From NCBI GenBank assembly GCA_046330935.1, contig JAXLRU010000002.1, forward strand, positions 310,001-374,000: a DNA stretch of 64,000 nucleotides, in the 5' to 3' direction. This document shows, piece after piece, positions 1 to 7,497 of this stretch. Every line of letters starts with the position of its first letter. Within the stretch, counting starts at the first letter, position 1. Source of the stretch: JAXLRU01 sp046330935 (lineage in GTDB: Bacteria; Actinomycetota; Actinomycetes; Actinomycetales; Kineosporiaceae). The position numbers and the translations under genes are program-made. The notes below the pieces were generated by a model, which was not told where the DNA came from, ran no database searches, and saw nothing but the letters and a program-made list of their open reading frames with translations.

Positions 1-334
1 CGTCGACGAACAGCAGGGCCCGCGGCGCGGTGCGGCCCTCCTCGCGGTCGGCGCGGGCCACGCGGGCGGCGCCGGTGGTCATGGCCGCTGCCTTGCCCCG
101 GTTGCGCGGGTGGCGCAGGGCGAGGGCCCCCGCCTCGGCGGCCAGCCGCTGCGTCTCGTCGGTGGAACCGTCGTCGACGACGAGCACGAGGTCGACGCCG
201 GGGATCGAGCGCGCGGCGGCGACGGTGGCGGCGATCCGCTGCGCCTCGTCCTTGGCGGGGATGACCACGGCAACGCCCGACGGCGGCCGGGCCGGCGGGT
301 CGACCGCCGCACCCGACGTCACCCGGGTGCTCAC
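1..334 (-). CDS. Glycosyltransferase family 2, C-terminus beyond window
   Basis: Only the first 111 codons are inside the window; the gene runs off the left edge. Starting at the GTG at 334 the protein begins VSTRVTSG, then a GT-A beta strand (GVAVVIPAKDEAQRI), the nucleotide-sugar motif LVVDDGSTDET, a charged helix with HPRNRGKAAAM and finally LLFVD, the start of the usual DxD segment. That order is typical of polyprenyl-phosphate or lipid-linked sugar transferases of the GT2 superfamily acting at the membrane. The GTG overlaps the stop of the small membrane gene upstream (GTGA), so the two are probably co-translated. Acceptor and sugar cannot be deduced from this fragment. Confidence 0.88.
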   Translation of the reverse strand, partial: MSTRVTSGAAVDPPARPPSGVAVVIPAKDEAQRIAATVAAARSIPGVDLVLVVDDGSTDETQRLAAEAGALALRHPRNRGKAAAMTTGAARVARADREEGRTAPRALLFVD

Positions 335-546
335 CGCCGGCCCCCTCGACGGTCGGCGAGCACCTCGGACACGTCGATCCACACCCGGCGGCCGAGCAGG
401 ACGGCGACGACCGCGGACGCGATCCGCACCGACGTGGGGGTGCCCGGCAGCACGAGGAACACGACGAGGACGGCGAGCAGCCCGATCGCCACCCAGCTCC
501 CCGAGGACAGCCCCGACGTGGGGCGGGGGTGCCGCGACCCGCTCAC
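331..546 (-). CDS. Small two-segment membrane protein
   Basis: A 71-residue protein from the GTG at 546 (VSGSRHPRP). Two hydrophobic stretches are visible, WVAIGLLAVLVVFLVL and SVRIASAVVAVLLG, separated by a short Pro/Thr loop and followed by a basic tail ending DRRGGRR, so a small membrane hairpin is likely. Its stop overlaps the start of the downstream glycosyltransferase by four bases and it lies 7 bp after the DUF5926 gene, so all three probably form one transcript. No family is recognised. A role alongside the glycosyltransferase is inferred from position only. Confidence 0.7.
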   Translation of the reverse strand: MSGSRHPRPTSGLSSGSWVAIGLLAVLVVFLVLPGTPTSVRIASAVVAVLLGRRVWIDVSEVLADRRGGRR

Positions 547-553
547 CGCCGCG

Positions 554-1525
554 TCACCGCAGGGTGAGCTGGCGGGAGACGAGGCCGGAGCGGGCCCGGC
601 GCTCGTCGAGGGTGAGCGGGGCTGTGACGGCGAGCGCGTCGTGCAGCCGCTCGTGGAACGCGCGGGCGGGGGCCTCGACGTCCTCGGCCTCGGCGTCGTC
701 GGCGAGGTCCCACACGGGCACGAGCAGCCCGTCGGCGCGGAAGGCGCCCACGTACCGGGAGCCGTCGCCGAGGCTGCTGGCGCCCGCGGCATGCAGGCGG
801 GCGATGCCGTCGAGCAGGGCCTCCTCGTCCTCCGGCATGACCCAGCGCAGGTGGCGGCGGTGGCCGACGCGGCACCAGTAGGCGGCCTCGACGCCCTCCA
901 GGCGCACCGTGGGGACGATCGAGGCGTTGGCGCGCTCGAGGGAGTCGCGCACCTCGCCGTCGATGCCGGAGGCGTCCTCGAGCCAGAACTCGAAGGTGTC
1001 GTGGATGCGCACCTCGAAGGGGACGTCGAGGTCGAGCAGCTCGGTCAGCGGCGGCACCTGCTCGGGGGCCTCGTCGGGGCTGACGGCGCGGCCCGGCTCC
1101 CCCGCCCAGGCGGCCAGCAGGGTGGCGGCGACGTCGCGGGCCGGGTCGGTGCGGGAGGTGAGGGAGGTCTGCAGGGCGGCCAGGACGGTTCCGTCGGCGC
1201 GGTGCAGGCCCGGCCACGCCATCGGCAGGACGGTGGCGATCGTCGCGTCCTTCGCGCCGTGGGCGGCACTGGTGCGGACCGCGGCGGTGGCAGCGGGGAC
1301 GATCTCGCGCAGGGCGACCCAGTCGCACTCGGCGGGCAGCCCGGCGAAGGGCCGGGTCACGGGCTGCGCGGCGGCAGCGGCGACGCGCGGCTCGTGGCAG
1401 TCCTTGTAGCGCCGCCCGGAGCCGCAGGGGCAGGGCTCGCGGCGGCCGACGACGGGCAGGTCGGCCGGGTCGATCGTGGCGGCACGAGCAGCCGTGCCGG
1501 AGGTGCGTCGTGCCTTCTTCGCCAT
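554..1525 (-). CDS. DUF5926 family protein with N-terminal SEC-C zinc motif
   Basis: 323 residues from an ATG. The first 50 residues carry a basic start (MAKKARRTSG) and a SEC-C type zinc-binding motif, REPCPCGSGRRYKDCH, the same knuckle found at the C-terminus of SecA. Automatic annotation often calls this family a SecA-related preprotein translocase subunit, but there is no helicase domain. The rest is an alpha/beta domain typical of the actinobacterial DUF5926 family (central LDLDVPFEVRIHDTFEFWL). Function is unknown. It is the first gene of a likely three-gene minus-strand unit with the small membrane protein and glycosyltransferase. Confidence 0.88.
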   Translation of the reverse strand: MAKKARRTSGTAARAATIDPADLPVVGRREPCPCGSGRRYKDCHEPRVAAAAAQPVTRPFAGLPAECDWVALREIVPAATAAVRTSAAHGAKDATIATVLPMAWPGLHRADGTVLAALQTSLTSRTDPARDVAATLLAAWAGEPGRAVSPDEAPEQVPPLTELLDLDVPFEVRIHDTFEFWLEDASGIDGEVRDSLERANASIVPTVRLEGVEAAYWCRVGHRRHLRWVMPEDEEALLDGIARLHAAGASSLGDGSRYVGAFRADGLLVPVWDLADDAEAEDVEAPARAFHERLHDALAVTAPLTLDERRARSGLVSRQLTLR

Positions 1526-1577
1526 GGGCGCGAGCCTAGCCGCCGCGCGCGCGGGGGTGCGGCATCCGGGTCCGGCC

Positions 1578-1606
1578 TGGACATTACTTGAGCCCTCAAC
1601 TAGCGT
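1578..1606 (+). promoter_or_regulatory. Sigma-A-like promoter with an embedded TTGAGCCCTCAA operator
   Basis: A -35 box TGGACA (1578-1583) is followed after 17 bases by a -10 box TAGCGT (1601-1606). The spacer holds the near-perfect palindrome TTGAGCCCTCAA at 1588-1599, placed so that a bound dimer would block RNA polymerase. The same 12-mer with one change (TTGAACCCTCAA) lies in the promoter of the YceI gene near 4.6 kb. A MarR-type repressor is the likely binder, by analogy with how this gene class is usually controlled; this is inference. Confidence 0.55.
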
Positions 1607-1623
1607 GGAGGCAGGAGGACACC

Positions 1624-2487
1624 ATGGACGCCTACACCCGCTTCCTCACCGAGGCCGCCCCGCTCAGCACCGCCCAGCGCGCCTGGACCCCGGCCGACGG
1701 CCCGCTGCCCGCGCTCTACCTCGGCCACGGCGCCCCGCCCCTGCTGGAGGACGCGGTGTGGATGGGCGAGCTGTTCGCCTGGGCCCAGCGCCTGCCCAAG
1801 CCCCGCGCCGTCCTCGTCGTGAGCGCGCACTGGGAGCACGCGCCGCTGAGCGTCTCCAGCACGGCCGCGGCGCCGGGCCTGGTCTACGACTTCGCGGGCT
1901 TCGACCCCCGCTACTTCGCGATGACCTACCCCACCCCCGAGGCCGGCGAGCTCGGACGCACCCTCGCGTCCCTGCTCCCCGACGGCACCGACCTGCACGA
2001 GCACCGCAGCCGCGGCCTCGACCACGGGGCGTGGGTGCCGCTGAAGGTCATGTACCCCCTCGCCGACGTGCCGGTCCTGCAGCTCAGCCTGCCCACGCAG
2101 GACCCCTACGCGCTGCTCGCCCTCGGTGCCCGGCTGCGCCCGCTGCGCGAGGACGGCGTCCTCGTCGTCGGTTCCGGCTTCCTCACCCACGGCCTGCCGT
2201 TCCTGCGCCGCGAGCACTTCCTCGGGCTGTCCACGCCCCCGGGCTGGTCGAGCGACTTCGACGCCTGGGCGGCGCAGGCCCTCGCCGACGGCGACGTCGA
2301 CACCCTCGCCCGCTTCGCCGACCGCTCCCGTCCCGCGCCCGGCATGCCCTTCGCCCACCCCACCCCCGAGCACTACCTGCCGCTGTTCCTCACCCTCGGC
2401 GCGGGGACCAGGCCGGACGCCGGCGTCGACGTCGCCGTCGAGGGGTTCGCCTTCGGGCTGTCCAAGCGCTCGTTCGAGGTCCGTTGA
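1624..2487 (+). CDS. Class III extradiol dioxygenase, 4,5-DOPA dioxygenase type
   Basis: 287 residues. The ATG at 1624 is chosen because AGGAGG precedes it at proper spacing and family similarity begins there; the frame is open slightly further upstream. LigB/DODA-family landmarks are present: YLGHGAPPLLED near the N-terminus (metal His), VVSAHWEH (second metal His region) and DHGAWVPLK (third His and active-site loop). Members open catechol-type rings with iron or zinc; E. coli YgiD is the closest well-known relative. Bacterial members often respond to redox or quinone stress under MarR control, which fits the palindrome in its promoter. The physiological substrate cannot be read from sequence. 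Confidence 0.9.
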   Translation: MDAYTRFLTEAAPLSTAQRAWTPADGPLPALYLGHGAPPLLEDAVWMGELFAWAQRLPKPRAVLVVSAHWEHAPLSVSSTAAAPGLVYDFAGFDPRYFAMTYPTPEAGELGRTLASLLPDGTDLHEHRSRGLDHGAWVPLKVMYPLADVPVLQLSLPTQDPYALLALGARLRPLREDGVLVVGSGFLTHGLPFLRREHFLGLSTPPGWSSDFDAWAAQALADGDVDTLARFADRSRPAPGMPFAHPTPEHYLPLFLTLGAGTRPDAGVDVAVEGFAFGLSKRSFEVR

Positions 2488-2506
2488 CCGTCGCGCGGTC
2501 GGTGAT

Positions 2507-2532
2507 GTTTCATCCCTGCCACAGCGGGGTAA
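2507..2532 (+). promoter_or_regulatory. SigB/SigF-type stress promoter
   Basis: GTTT at 2507-2510 and GGGTAA at 2527-2532 are separated by 16 bases. This matches the GTTT-N(12-17)-GGGTA pattern of the SigB/SigF general-stress sigma factors in Gram-positive bacteria. It sits 41 bp before a SpoIIAB-like anti-sigma gene, and such genes are commonly autoregulated by their own sigma factor. Confidence 0.55.
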
Positions 2533-2572
2533 CGGAGGGTTGACGTGCACGCGAGGAGGAGGGAGCTGACGC

Positions 2573-3046
2573 GTGACCAGCGACCTCGTGGATCCTGCTG
2601 GCCTGCTGCCCTCCGCCGCGCCCGCCACCTCCTCCGGTGAGCTCACCGTCATGCACATCCCGCACGCCGCCGTCTCCGTGCACCTGGCCCGGCGGCGCCT
2701 GCGCGAGGACCTCCTGCTCGCCGGCGTGCCGACCGACTCGGTCGACGACGCCGAGATCGTGCTGTCCGAGCTGCTCGGCAACGCCGTCCGGCACGCCCAG
2801 GCGGGGCCCTCGGGCGCCGTCGAGGTGCGCTGGAAGGTCGGGGACGGCGTCGTCGAGGTGATCGTCACCGACGGCGGCGCGGCCACCGCGGTCACGCCGC
2901 GGGAGCCCGAGGAGTTCAGCGTCTCCGGCCGCGGCCTGCACATCGTCGGCGCGATCGCCCGCTCCTGGGGGGTCATCGACCGCCGGGTCGCGCGCACCGT
3001 GTGGGCCGCGCTCGTCCTGCCGCGGCGCAGCGCCCAGCACGTGTGA
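2573..3046 (+). CDS. SpoIIAB/RsbW-like ATP-binding anti-sigma regulator
   Basis: 157 residues from a GTG preceded by GAGGAGGAGGG. After a ~30-residue leader comes a GHKL (HATPase_c_2) domain: N-box ELLGNAVRHA (asparagine for magnesium), G1 box VTDGG, and G2 box SGRGLHIV. No histidine phosphoacceptor or membrane segment is present, as expected for a stand-alone serine kinase/anti-sigma factor of the RsbW group. Such proteins bind a stress sigma factor and release it when an unphosphorylated antagonist is available. No antagonist or sigma gene is adjacent, so the partner is unknown. The upstream GTTT/GGGTAA promoter supports a place in the general-stress circuit. Confidence 0.85.
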   Translation: MTSDLVDPAGLLPSAAPATSSGELTVMHIPHAAVSVHLARRRLREDLLLAGVPTDSVDDAEIVLSELLGNAVRHAQAGPSGAVEVRWKVGDGVVEVIVTDGGAATAVTPREPEEFSVSGRGLHIVGAIARSWGVIDRRVARTVWAALVLPRRSAQHV

Positions 3047-3055
3047 GCGCTCCCC

Positions 3056-3898
3056 TCACCCCCGGCCGAGCTGGTGCAGCACCGCCTCGGGCCGGTTGGT
3101 GATGACGACGTCGACCCCGGCGTCGACGCAGCGCTGCACGTCCTCGGGCTCGTCGACGGTCCACACGTGCACCTGGCCGCCGCGCTCGTGCACCCGCGAC
3201 ACGTAGCGGGGATGGCGCCGGATCACCTCGACGTTGACCCCGGCGGCCATGACCCCGCGGGGCAGCCGCCCCTCGCGCAGCCCCGGCGGCACGCGCTCCA
3301 GCAGCCAGACCAGGCCGACGCCCGGGGTGAGCAGGCGCATCCGCCGCAGGGCGAGGATCGAGAAGCTCATCACCCGCACGGGGCTGGGCCCCGCGCCGCC
3401 GTCCATGCCCGCCTCGGCCAGCACCTGCGCGAGCCGCTTCTCGACGATCGAGCCGTAGCGCGTGGGGTGCTTGGTCTCGACGGCGATCTCCACGGGGCTG
3501 CCGTCGGGGCGCCGCGCCCCCGCGACGGTCTGCAGCAGCCGCGCGAGGGTGAGCAGGGCGCTGCGGTCCCCCGGCTCGACGACGTCGGGCACCTCGCGGT
3601 CCACCGGCGCGCCCAGCAGGGCGGCCTCGGCGTCGGCCGCCGCGGCGACGTCCTTCCACGACCCCCAGTCCAGGCCCTGCAACTGGGTCAGCTCCAGGGT
3701 CGAGACCAGGCCGCGGCCGTCGCTGGTGCGCCGCACGTCGCGGTCGTGCACGCACACGAGGTGGCCGTCGGCGGTCAGCCGGACGTCGCACTCGACGCCG
3801 TCGACGCCGAGGGTCAGCGCCCGCCGGTAGGCCGCCAGGGTGTGCTCGGGCTCGATCTGGCTGGCGCCCCGATGGGCGACGACCGCGGGCGTGCTCAC
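3056..3898 (-). CDS. Glycerophosphodiester phosphodiesterase
   Basis: 280 residues from the GTG at 3898 (VSTPAVVAHRGAS); an upstream in-frame ATG would add 11 residues with no family match. GDPD motifs: VAHRGAS with EPEHTLAAY, the metal pair in GVDGVECDVRL, and catalytic-region VCVHDRDVRRTSDGRG. The C-terminal TIM-barrel strand HVWTVDEPEDVQRC with GVDVVITNRPE completes the fold. It hydrolyses glycerophosphodiesters to glycerol-3-phosphate and an alcohol. No signal peptide is seen, so it is probably cytoplasmic, recycling phospholipid head groups. It faces the anti-sigma gene convergently with a 9-bp gap. Confidence 0.92.
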   Translation of the reverse strand: MSTPAVVAHRGASQIEPEHTLAAYRRALTLGVDGVECDVRLTADGHLVCVHDRDVRRTSDGRGLVSTLELTQLQGLDWGSWKDVAAAADAEAALLGAPVDREVPDVVEPGDRSALLTLARLLQTVAGARRPDGSPVEIAVETKHPTRYGSIVEKRLAQVLAEAGMDGGAGPSPVRVMSFSILALRRMRLLTPGVGLVWLLERVPPGLREGRLPRGVMAAGVNVEVIRRHPRYVSRVHERGGQVHVWTVDEPEDVQRCVDAGVDVVITNRPEAVLHQLGRG

Positions 3899-3936
3899 CC
3901 CGCGATGCTGCCAGAGCGCCCCTGCCCGCACACGCG

Positions 3937-3973
3937 GACGGCGCCGCCCCGCGCGAGGCGGGTCGGCGCCGTC
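3937..3973 (-). terminator. Intrinsic terminator hairpin after the YceI gene
   Basis: GACGGCGCCG (3937-3946) pairs perfectly with CGGCGCCGTC (3964-3973), with an inner CCCGC/GCGGG stem. It lies between the YceI stop and the GDPD start on the minus strand. There is no clear T-run, as is usual in high-GC actinobacteria. Confidence 0.55.
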
Positions 3974-3995
3974 GGGCGTCGGGGGGAACGCGGGA

Positions 3996-4550
3996 TCAGG
4001 CGTCGGCCTTCTTGCCGGCCTCGATCTCGAGCACGAGCTTGATCTTGTCGGAGATCAGCACGCCGCCGGTCTCCAGCGCGGCGTTCCAGGTCAGGCCCCA
4101 GTCCTTGCGGCTGATGGTGGCCTTGCCCTCGAAGCCCGCCTTGGTGTTGCCCCACGGGTCCTGCGCGATGCCGCCGAACTCCCAGACGACGTCGACCGGC
4201 ACGGACTTGCCGTTGATCGTGAGGTCGCCCGTGGTGACGAGCTCATCGCCGTCCAGGCGCGCGGAGGTGCTGCGGAAGGTGATCTGGGGGTGGTTCTCGA
4301 CGTCGAAGAAGTCGGGGCTCTTGAGGTGCCCGTCGCGCTGCTCGTTGCCGGTGGTGATCGAGGCGACGTCGATGTCCAGCCACGCCGAGGACGTCTCGGG
4401 GGCCGCGGCGTCGATCGTGGCGCCGCCGGTGAAGGACGTGAACGAGCCACGCGTGGTGGCGACGACCGCGTGCTTGGCCGCGAAGCCGACGGTGGAGTGG
4501 GAAGCGTCGATCTCCCAGGTCCCGGTCAGCTCGGCAGGGAAGGCGCTCAT
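3996..4550 (-). CDS. YceI family lipocalin-like protein
   Basis: 184 residues. The ATG at 4550 has GAGGAG upstream and starts MSAFPAELTGTWEIDASHS; an earlier ATG at 4592 overlaps the promoter and is less likely. YceI features: the opening WEIDASHSTVGFAAKH strand pair, SAWLDIDVASITTGNEQRDGHL, DFFDVENHPQITFRS and DLTINGKSVPVDV. Family members form an elongated lipocalin-like barrel that binds polyisoprenoid or amphiphilic ligands. There is no signal peptide, as in many actinobacterial homologues, so it is probably cytosolic. Expression is likely controlled by the same regulator as the dioxygenase, through the operators upstream. Confidence 0.92.
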   Translation of the reverse strand: MSAFPAELTGTWEIDASHSTVGFAAKHAVVATTRGSFTSFTGGATIDAAAPETSSAWLDIDVASITTGNEQRDGHLKSPDFFDVENHPQITFRSTSARLDGDELVTTGDLTINGKSVPVDVVWEFGGIAQDPWGNTKAGFEGKATISRKDWGLTWNAALETGGVLISDKIKLVLEIEAGKKADA

Positions 4551-4594
4551 GGGAACTTCTCCTCGTGATCGATCCGGGCTCCCCCCGGACATGG

Positions 4595-4627
4595 TTGAAC
4601 CCTACAGCTTTCTGATTGAGGGTTCAA
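4595..4627 (-). promoter_or_regulatory. Promoter with paired TTGAACCCTCAA-type operator sites
   Basis: On the minus strand a -35 TTGAAC (4627-4622) and a -10 TAGGGT (4604-4599) are separated by exactly 17 bases. The -35 box is the first half of the palindrome TTGAACCCTCAA (4627-4616). A second half-site, AGGGTTCAA (4603-4595), covers the -10 box and start region. The two together make a long inverted repeat. The 12-mer differs by one base from the operator before the dioxygenase at 1.6 kb. Confidence 0.6.
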
Positions 4628-4678
4628 CAGATGAAACGGAGCAGTCCGCGCGTTCACCCGATCCGCTCAGCGCCCGCC

Positions 4679-6658
4679 TCAGCGATCACTCAACAGCGCC
4701 GCCACCGCCGCCGCCACCCGGCGCGGATCGGCCGTCGCGTCCAGGCGCGCCACCCGTCCCTCGAACCCGGCGTCCAGCACCTCCGCCAGCAGCGGCTCCG
4801 CCACCCCCGGCACCCCCGGGAACGGCTCCACCACGAGCAGCCGGCCGCTCGCGCGCGCCTCCTCCAGCACGTCCTGCACCGGCAGCGGCAGCAGCCAGCG
4901 CAGGTCCACCACCCGGGCGCGCAGCGGCGGCCCCGCGCCGTCGGCCGACGTCACGGCCCGCAGCACCGTCCGCAGCGGGGCGCCCGCCGTCACCACCGTG
5001 ACCGCGTCACCGCCGCCCCAGCGCGCGGCGCGGCCCACGGGCACGTGCGTCAGCGGCCACAGCGACGGCGGGGGGTAGGGGGCGCGCCAGGCGCCGTCCC
5101 CCTCCCGCACCATGTCGGCCTCGGCGGCCAGCGACGCGGGCTCCAGCAGCACCGCCGACCCGCCCGTCACGGCCACGTGCGCCAGGCACGAGCGCAGCAG
5201 GGCCGCGGCGTCCGAGGGGTGCGCCGGGCACGCGACCCGCCAGCGCCCCGAGCCACCGTCCAGACCGCGCAGCCAGGCCCAGGGCACCGCGCCCGCGTCG
5301 GGCACCGGCACCCGCAGCACCACACCCCCCGCGCCGACCGCGCCATCCGGGCCCCCCGCGCGCCCCGCGCCGCCCGGGCCCGCCTGCAGCAACGGCGCCA
5401 CGTGCAGCAGGTCGGCGGGCCCCGACAGGGCGACCACCGCCGCGCCCCCCGCCGACGCGACGCCGAGGCCCGCCCCCACCCGCACCCACGCCTGGCCCGG
5501 GATCGCCAGCACGGCCGACGCCGGCACCGCCGAACCCGACGGCACCCCCAGCACGCGCAGCCCCGGGTCGGCGAGCACGGCGTCGACCAGCGCGCAGTCC
5601 AGGCTGTCGGCGAGCCCCAGGCCGCCCCGCGACTCGGGCAGGCCGTCGGGGAACGCGGCCGAGCGCGCGTCCGCCTCCGCCGCCCGCTCCACCCGCGCGC
5701 GCACCGCGTCCGCCCGGGCGGCCCCGTCGGCGTCGTCCGCGCCCTCGCCCCCGGTGTCGACCGAGGTCCCGGCGGCGTCGTCCGGCGTCCCGCCCGCCAG
5801 CACGACCGCGTTCCACAGGGCGATCACCTCGTCCGCGCTCACCACCCCCCGCCGCACGAGCCCCCGGGCGAGCGCCGCCAGCGGGTCCCCCTCGGGCCGG
5901 GGCGGGTGGGCGGCCCCCAGGTGCACGGCGATCGGGCAGCGGCGGGTGCGGACGGTGGCGAGCGCCCACCGCGCTCCGGCCAGCAGGCCCAGCGGGTCGG
6001 AGGCGTCCAGCGCGAGGTACTCCAGGCCGAGGCGGCCGTCGAGCTGCGAGCGGACCCAGCCCACCGGCTCGTCCTCGCGCGCCGCGGTGTCGTCGACGAC
6101 GAGCAGCCACGGCAGCGGCTCCTCCTCCACGCCGAGGCGGCAGGCGGTGGTGAGCGCGAGCTGCGGGTCGGCGTCGTCGAGGTGGCCGGCGTCGACGACC
6201 GTGACCACCACGCGCCCGGCCGGGGCCGCGGCCGCCGCCCCGACGGGACCCAGCAGCCCGACCCCGGTGACGGTGCGGACGCCGTCGGCGGGCTTCGCGA
6301 CCGCCGCGTGGGCGGCAGGGCCGAGGACGAGGTCGTCGGGGCGGGCGAGGACGCCGAAGGCCACGCACCCGGGGGCGCCGGGAAGGTCCCGGGCCCGGGC
6401 CGTGAGGGCCGCGACGAGCAGGGCGCGCAGGTCCGCGACGTCGGCGGGTTCGGGCCGCACCGCCTCGGGATCGGCCGGGGCCAGCCGCGCGAGGCCCTGC
6501 AGGAACGGCGGGACGACGGCGAGGTCGGCGGGCACCTCGGCGAGCCCTTCGGCTGGCTGCTCGGCTCGCTGCTCGGCTCGCCCCTCGGTCGGCGGTCGGA
6601 CCGGCTCGTCGGGCGCCGCCTGCGTCCCGGCGGCCGGTGCCGGTGTCGTCGCGCCCAT
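4679..6658 (-). CDS. Degenerate fused 2-oxoacid dehydrogenase E1 (transketolase-like) protein
   Basis: 659 residues from an ATG with AGGAGG upstream. The order resembles the fused E1-alpha/E1-beta TPP dehydrogenases of actinobacteria: an ELRALL-like helix (ADLRALLVAALTARARDLPG, ~73-92), an alpha-domain core, a linker, a beta-domain start (RGGLGLADSLDCALVDAVLA) and a transketolase C-terminal domain (RVVDLRWLLPLPVQDVL, then LLVVEPF). The TPP-binding GDG...NN motif is not recognisable: where it should be the protein reads VTVVDAGHLDD and LLVVDDT. It probably cannot use thiamine diphosphate and may be a decayed paralogue or a regulator. No E2 or E3 gene is nearby. Homology is fairly sure; loss of activity is inferred. 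Confidence 0.65.
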   Translation of the reverse strand: MGATTPAPAAGTQAAPDEPVRPPTEGRAEQRAEQPAEGLAEVPADLAVVPPFLQGLARLAPADPEAVRPEPADVADLRALLVAALTARARDLPGAPGCVAFGVLARPDDLVLGPAAHAAVAKPADGVRTVTGVGLLGPVGAAAAAPAGRVVVTVVDAGHLDDADPQLALTTACRLGVEEEPLPWLLVVDDTAAREDEPVGWVRSQLDGRLGLEYLALDASDPLGLLAGARWALATVRTRRCPIAVHLGAAHPPRPEGDPLAALARGLVRRGVVSADEVIALWNAVVLAGGTPDDAAGTSVDTGGEGADDADGAARADAVRARVERAAEADARSAAFPDGLPESRGGLGLADSLDCALVDAVLADPGLRVLGVPSGSAVPASAVLAIPGQAWVRVGAGLGVASAGGAAVVALSGPADLLHVAPLLQAGPGGAGRAGGPDGAVGAGGVVLRVPVPDAGAVPWAWLRGLDGGSGRWRVACPAHPSDAAALLRSCLAHVAVTGGSAVLLEPASLAAEADMVREGDGAWRAPYPPPSLWPLTHVPVGRAARWGGGDAVTVVTAGAPLRTVLRAVTSADGAGPPLRARVVDLRWLLPLPVQDVLEEARASGRLLVVEPFPGVPGVAEPLLAEVLDAGFEGRVARLDATADPRRVAAAVAALLSDR

Positions 6659-6963
6659 CGGCCACCTCCTCGCCCCGCGGCCTGCGGCGGCGCCCGGGGA
6701 CCCCGGCCGCTCCCGCCGCGCCGCGCCGCCACGGTACCCGGGCGGGGCGCCGTCCTCGCCCGGACGGGCGGCATCACGACGTGTCGATGCCCCCGGGCTT
6801 CCAGTTCTCGACGCAGCGTGACAAGGTGGGCCGACTCCCCGCAGGCGTGGCGCCGGTCAGCACCCGCCGTCACCTGACAACGGGGCGCGGACAGCCGCGG
6901 GCCAGGCCCCCGCGGGCGCGACGGAGGGGCCCGGCTCGGCCGGGTCGGAGGAGGGCGGCAGCC
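6659..6963. other. 305-bp divergent intergenic region
   Basis: It separates the E1-like gene (minus) from a small membrane-protein gene (plus) and should hold both promoters. GAGGAGG ribosome sites flank it on both sides. The middle (~6800-6890) contains two TGACAA-containing segments in similar context, but no confident -35/-10 pair or perfect palindrome. Confidence 0.4.
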
Positions 6964-7497
6964 GTGACGGCGGACGTGTTCGAGGTGTTCGACCAGCGCT
7001 CCCCGGCCCCGAACCCGCGCAGGCCCGGGCGGGGCGCGCAGGCCAAGTCCGCGTTCGCGATCGTCTTCTCCCTCGCGCTGCTCGCCGCCATGGGCTTCGG
7101 CGCCTGGTACGGCGTGAAGGCGCTCACGGCGGCCGACCCCCAGGTCTGCACCGCCGAGCAGACCGGTCGGCAGGCCTCCTACGAGGACTGGCTGACCGAC
7201 CTCGCCGCCCAGGCCTTCGACAAGCGCGATGCGACCGTCAACGCCACCGGCTGCGTGGCGGGGTCCACCGCGCCGTCGGCCGAGCTCGTGCTGGTCGACG
7301 ACGCCGCGCTGCAGGCCGTCCTGTCCACCCTGCGCGAGTCGGGCTGCCCCAAGCTCGCGGCGAAGGTGCCCGCCACGTGCACGCTGGACACCGAGCGCGG
7401 CGTCCTCGCGGTCGCGGTCGGCAAGGTGACCGACGACAAGACCGACGGCGACTACCTGGTGACCGTCACGACGGGCACGCTGACCACCGCCGGCTGA
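6964..7497 (+). CDS. Single-pass membrane protein of unknown function
   Basis: 177 residues from the GTG at 6964, preceded by GGAGGAGG; the frame extends further upstream but without coding character. A polar, Pro/Arg-rich N-terminus (~35 residues) is followed by one transmembrane helix (FAIVFSLALLAAMGFGAWYGV, ~37-57) and a ~115-residue outer domain with three cysteines (QVCTAEQ, ATGCVAG, SGCPKL) and a fourth in ATCTLD. These could form two disulphides outside the cell. N-in/C-out topology fits the charges. No family was recognised. Its last 46 bases overlap, antisense, the end of the chemoreceptor gene. Confidence 0.75.
   Translation: MTADVFEVFDQRSPAPNPRRPGRGAQAKSAFAIVFSLALLAAMGFGAWYGVKALTAADPQVCTAEQTGRQASYEDWLTDLAAQAFDKRDATVNATGCVAGSTAPSAELVLVDDAALQAVLSTLRESGCPKLAAKVPATCTLDTERGVLAVAVGKVTDDKTDGDYLVTVTTGTLTTAG

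Noticed and set aside
554..1525. SecA/preprotein translocase assignment
   Set aside because: Only the SEC-C zinc knuckle is shared; no helicase motifs are present.
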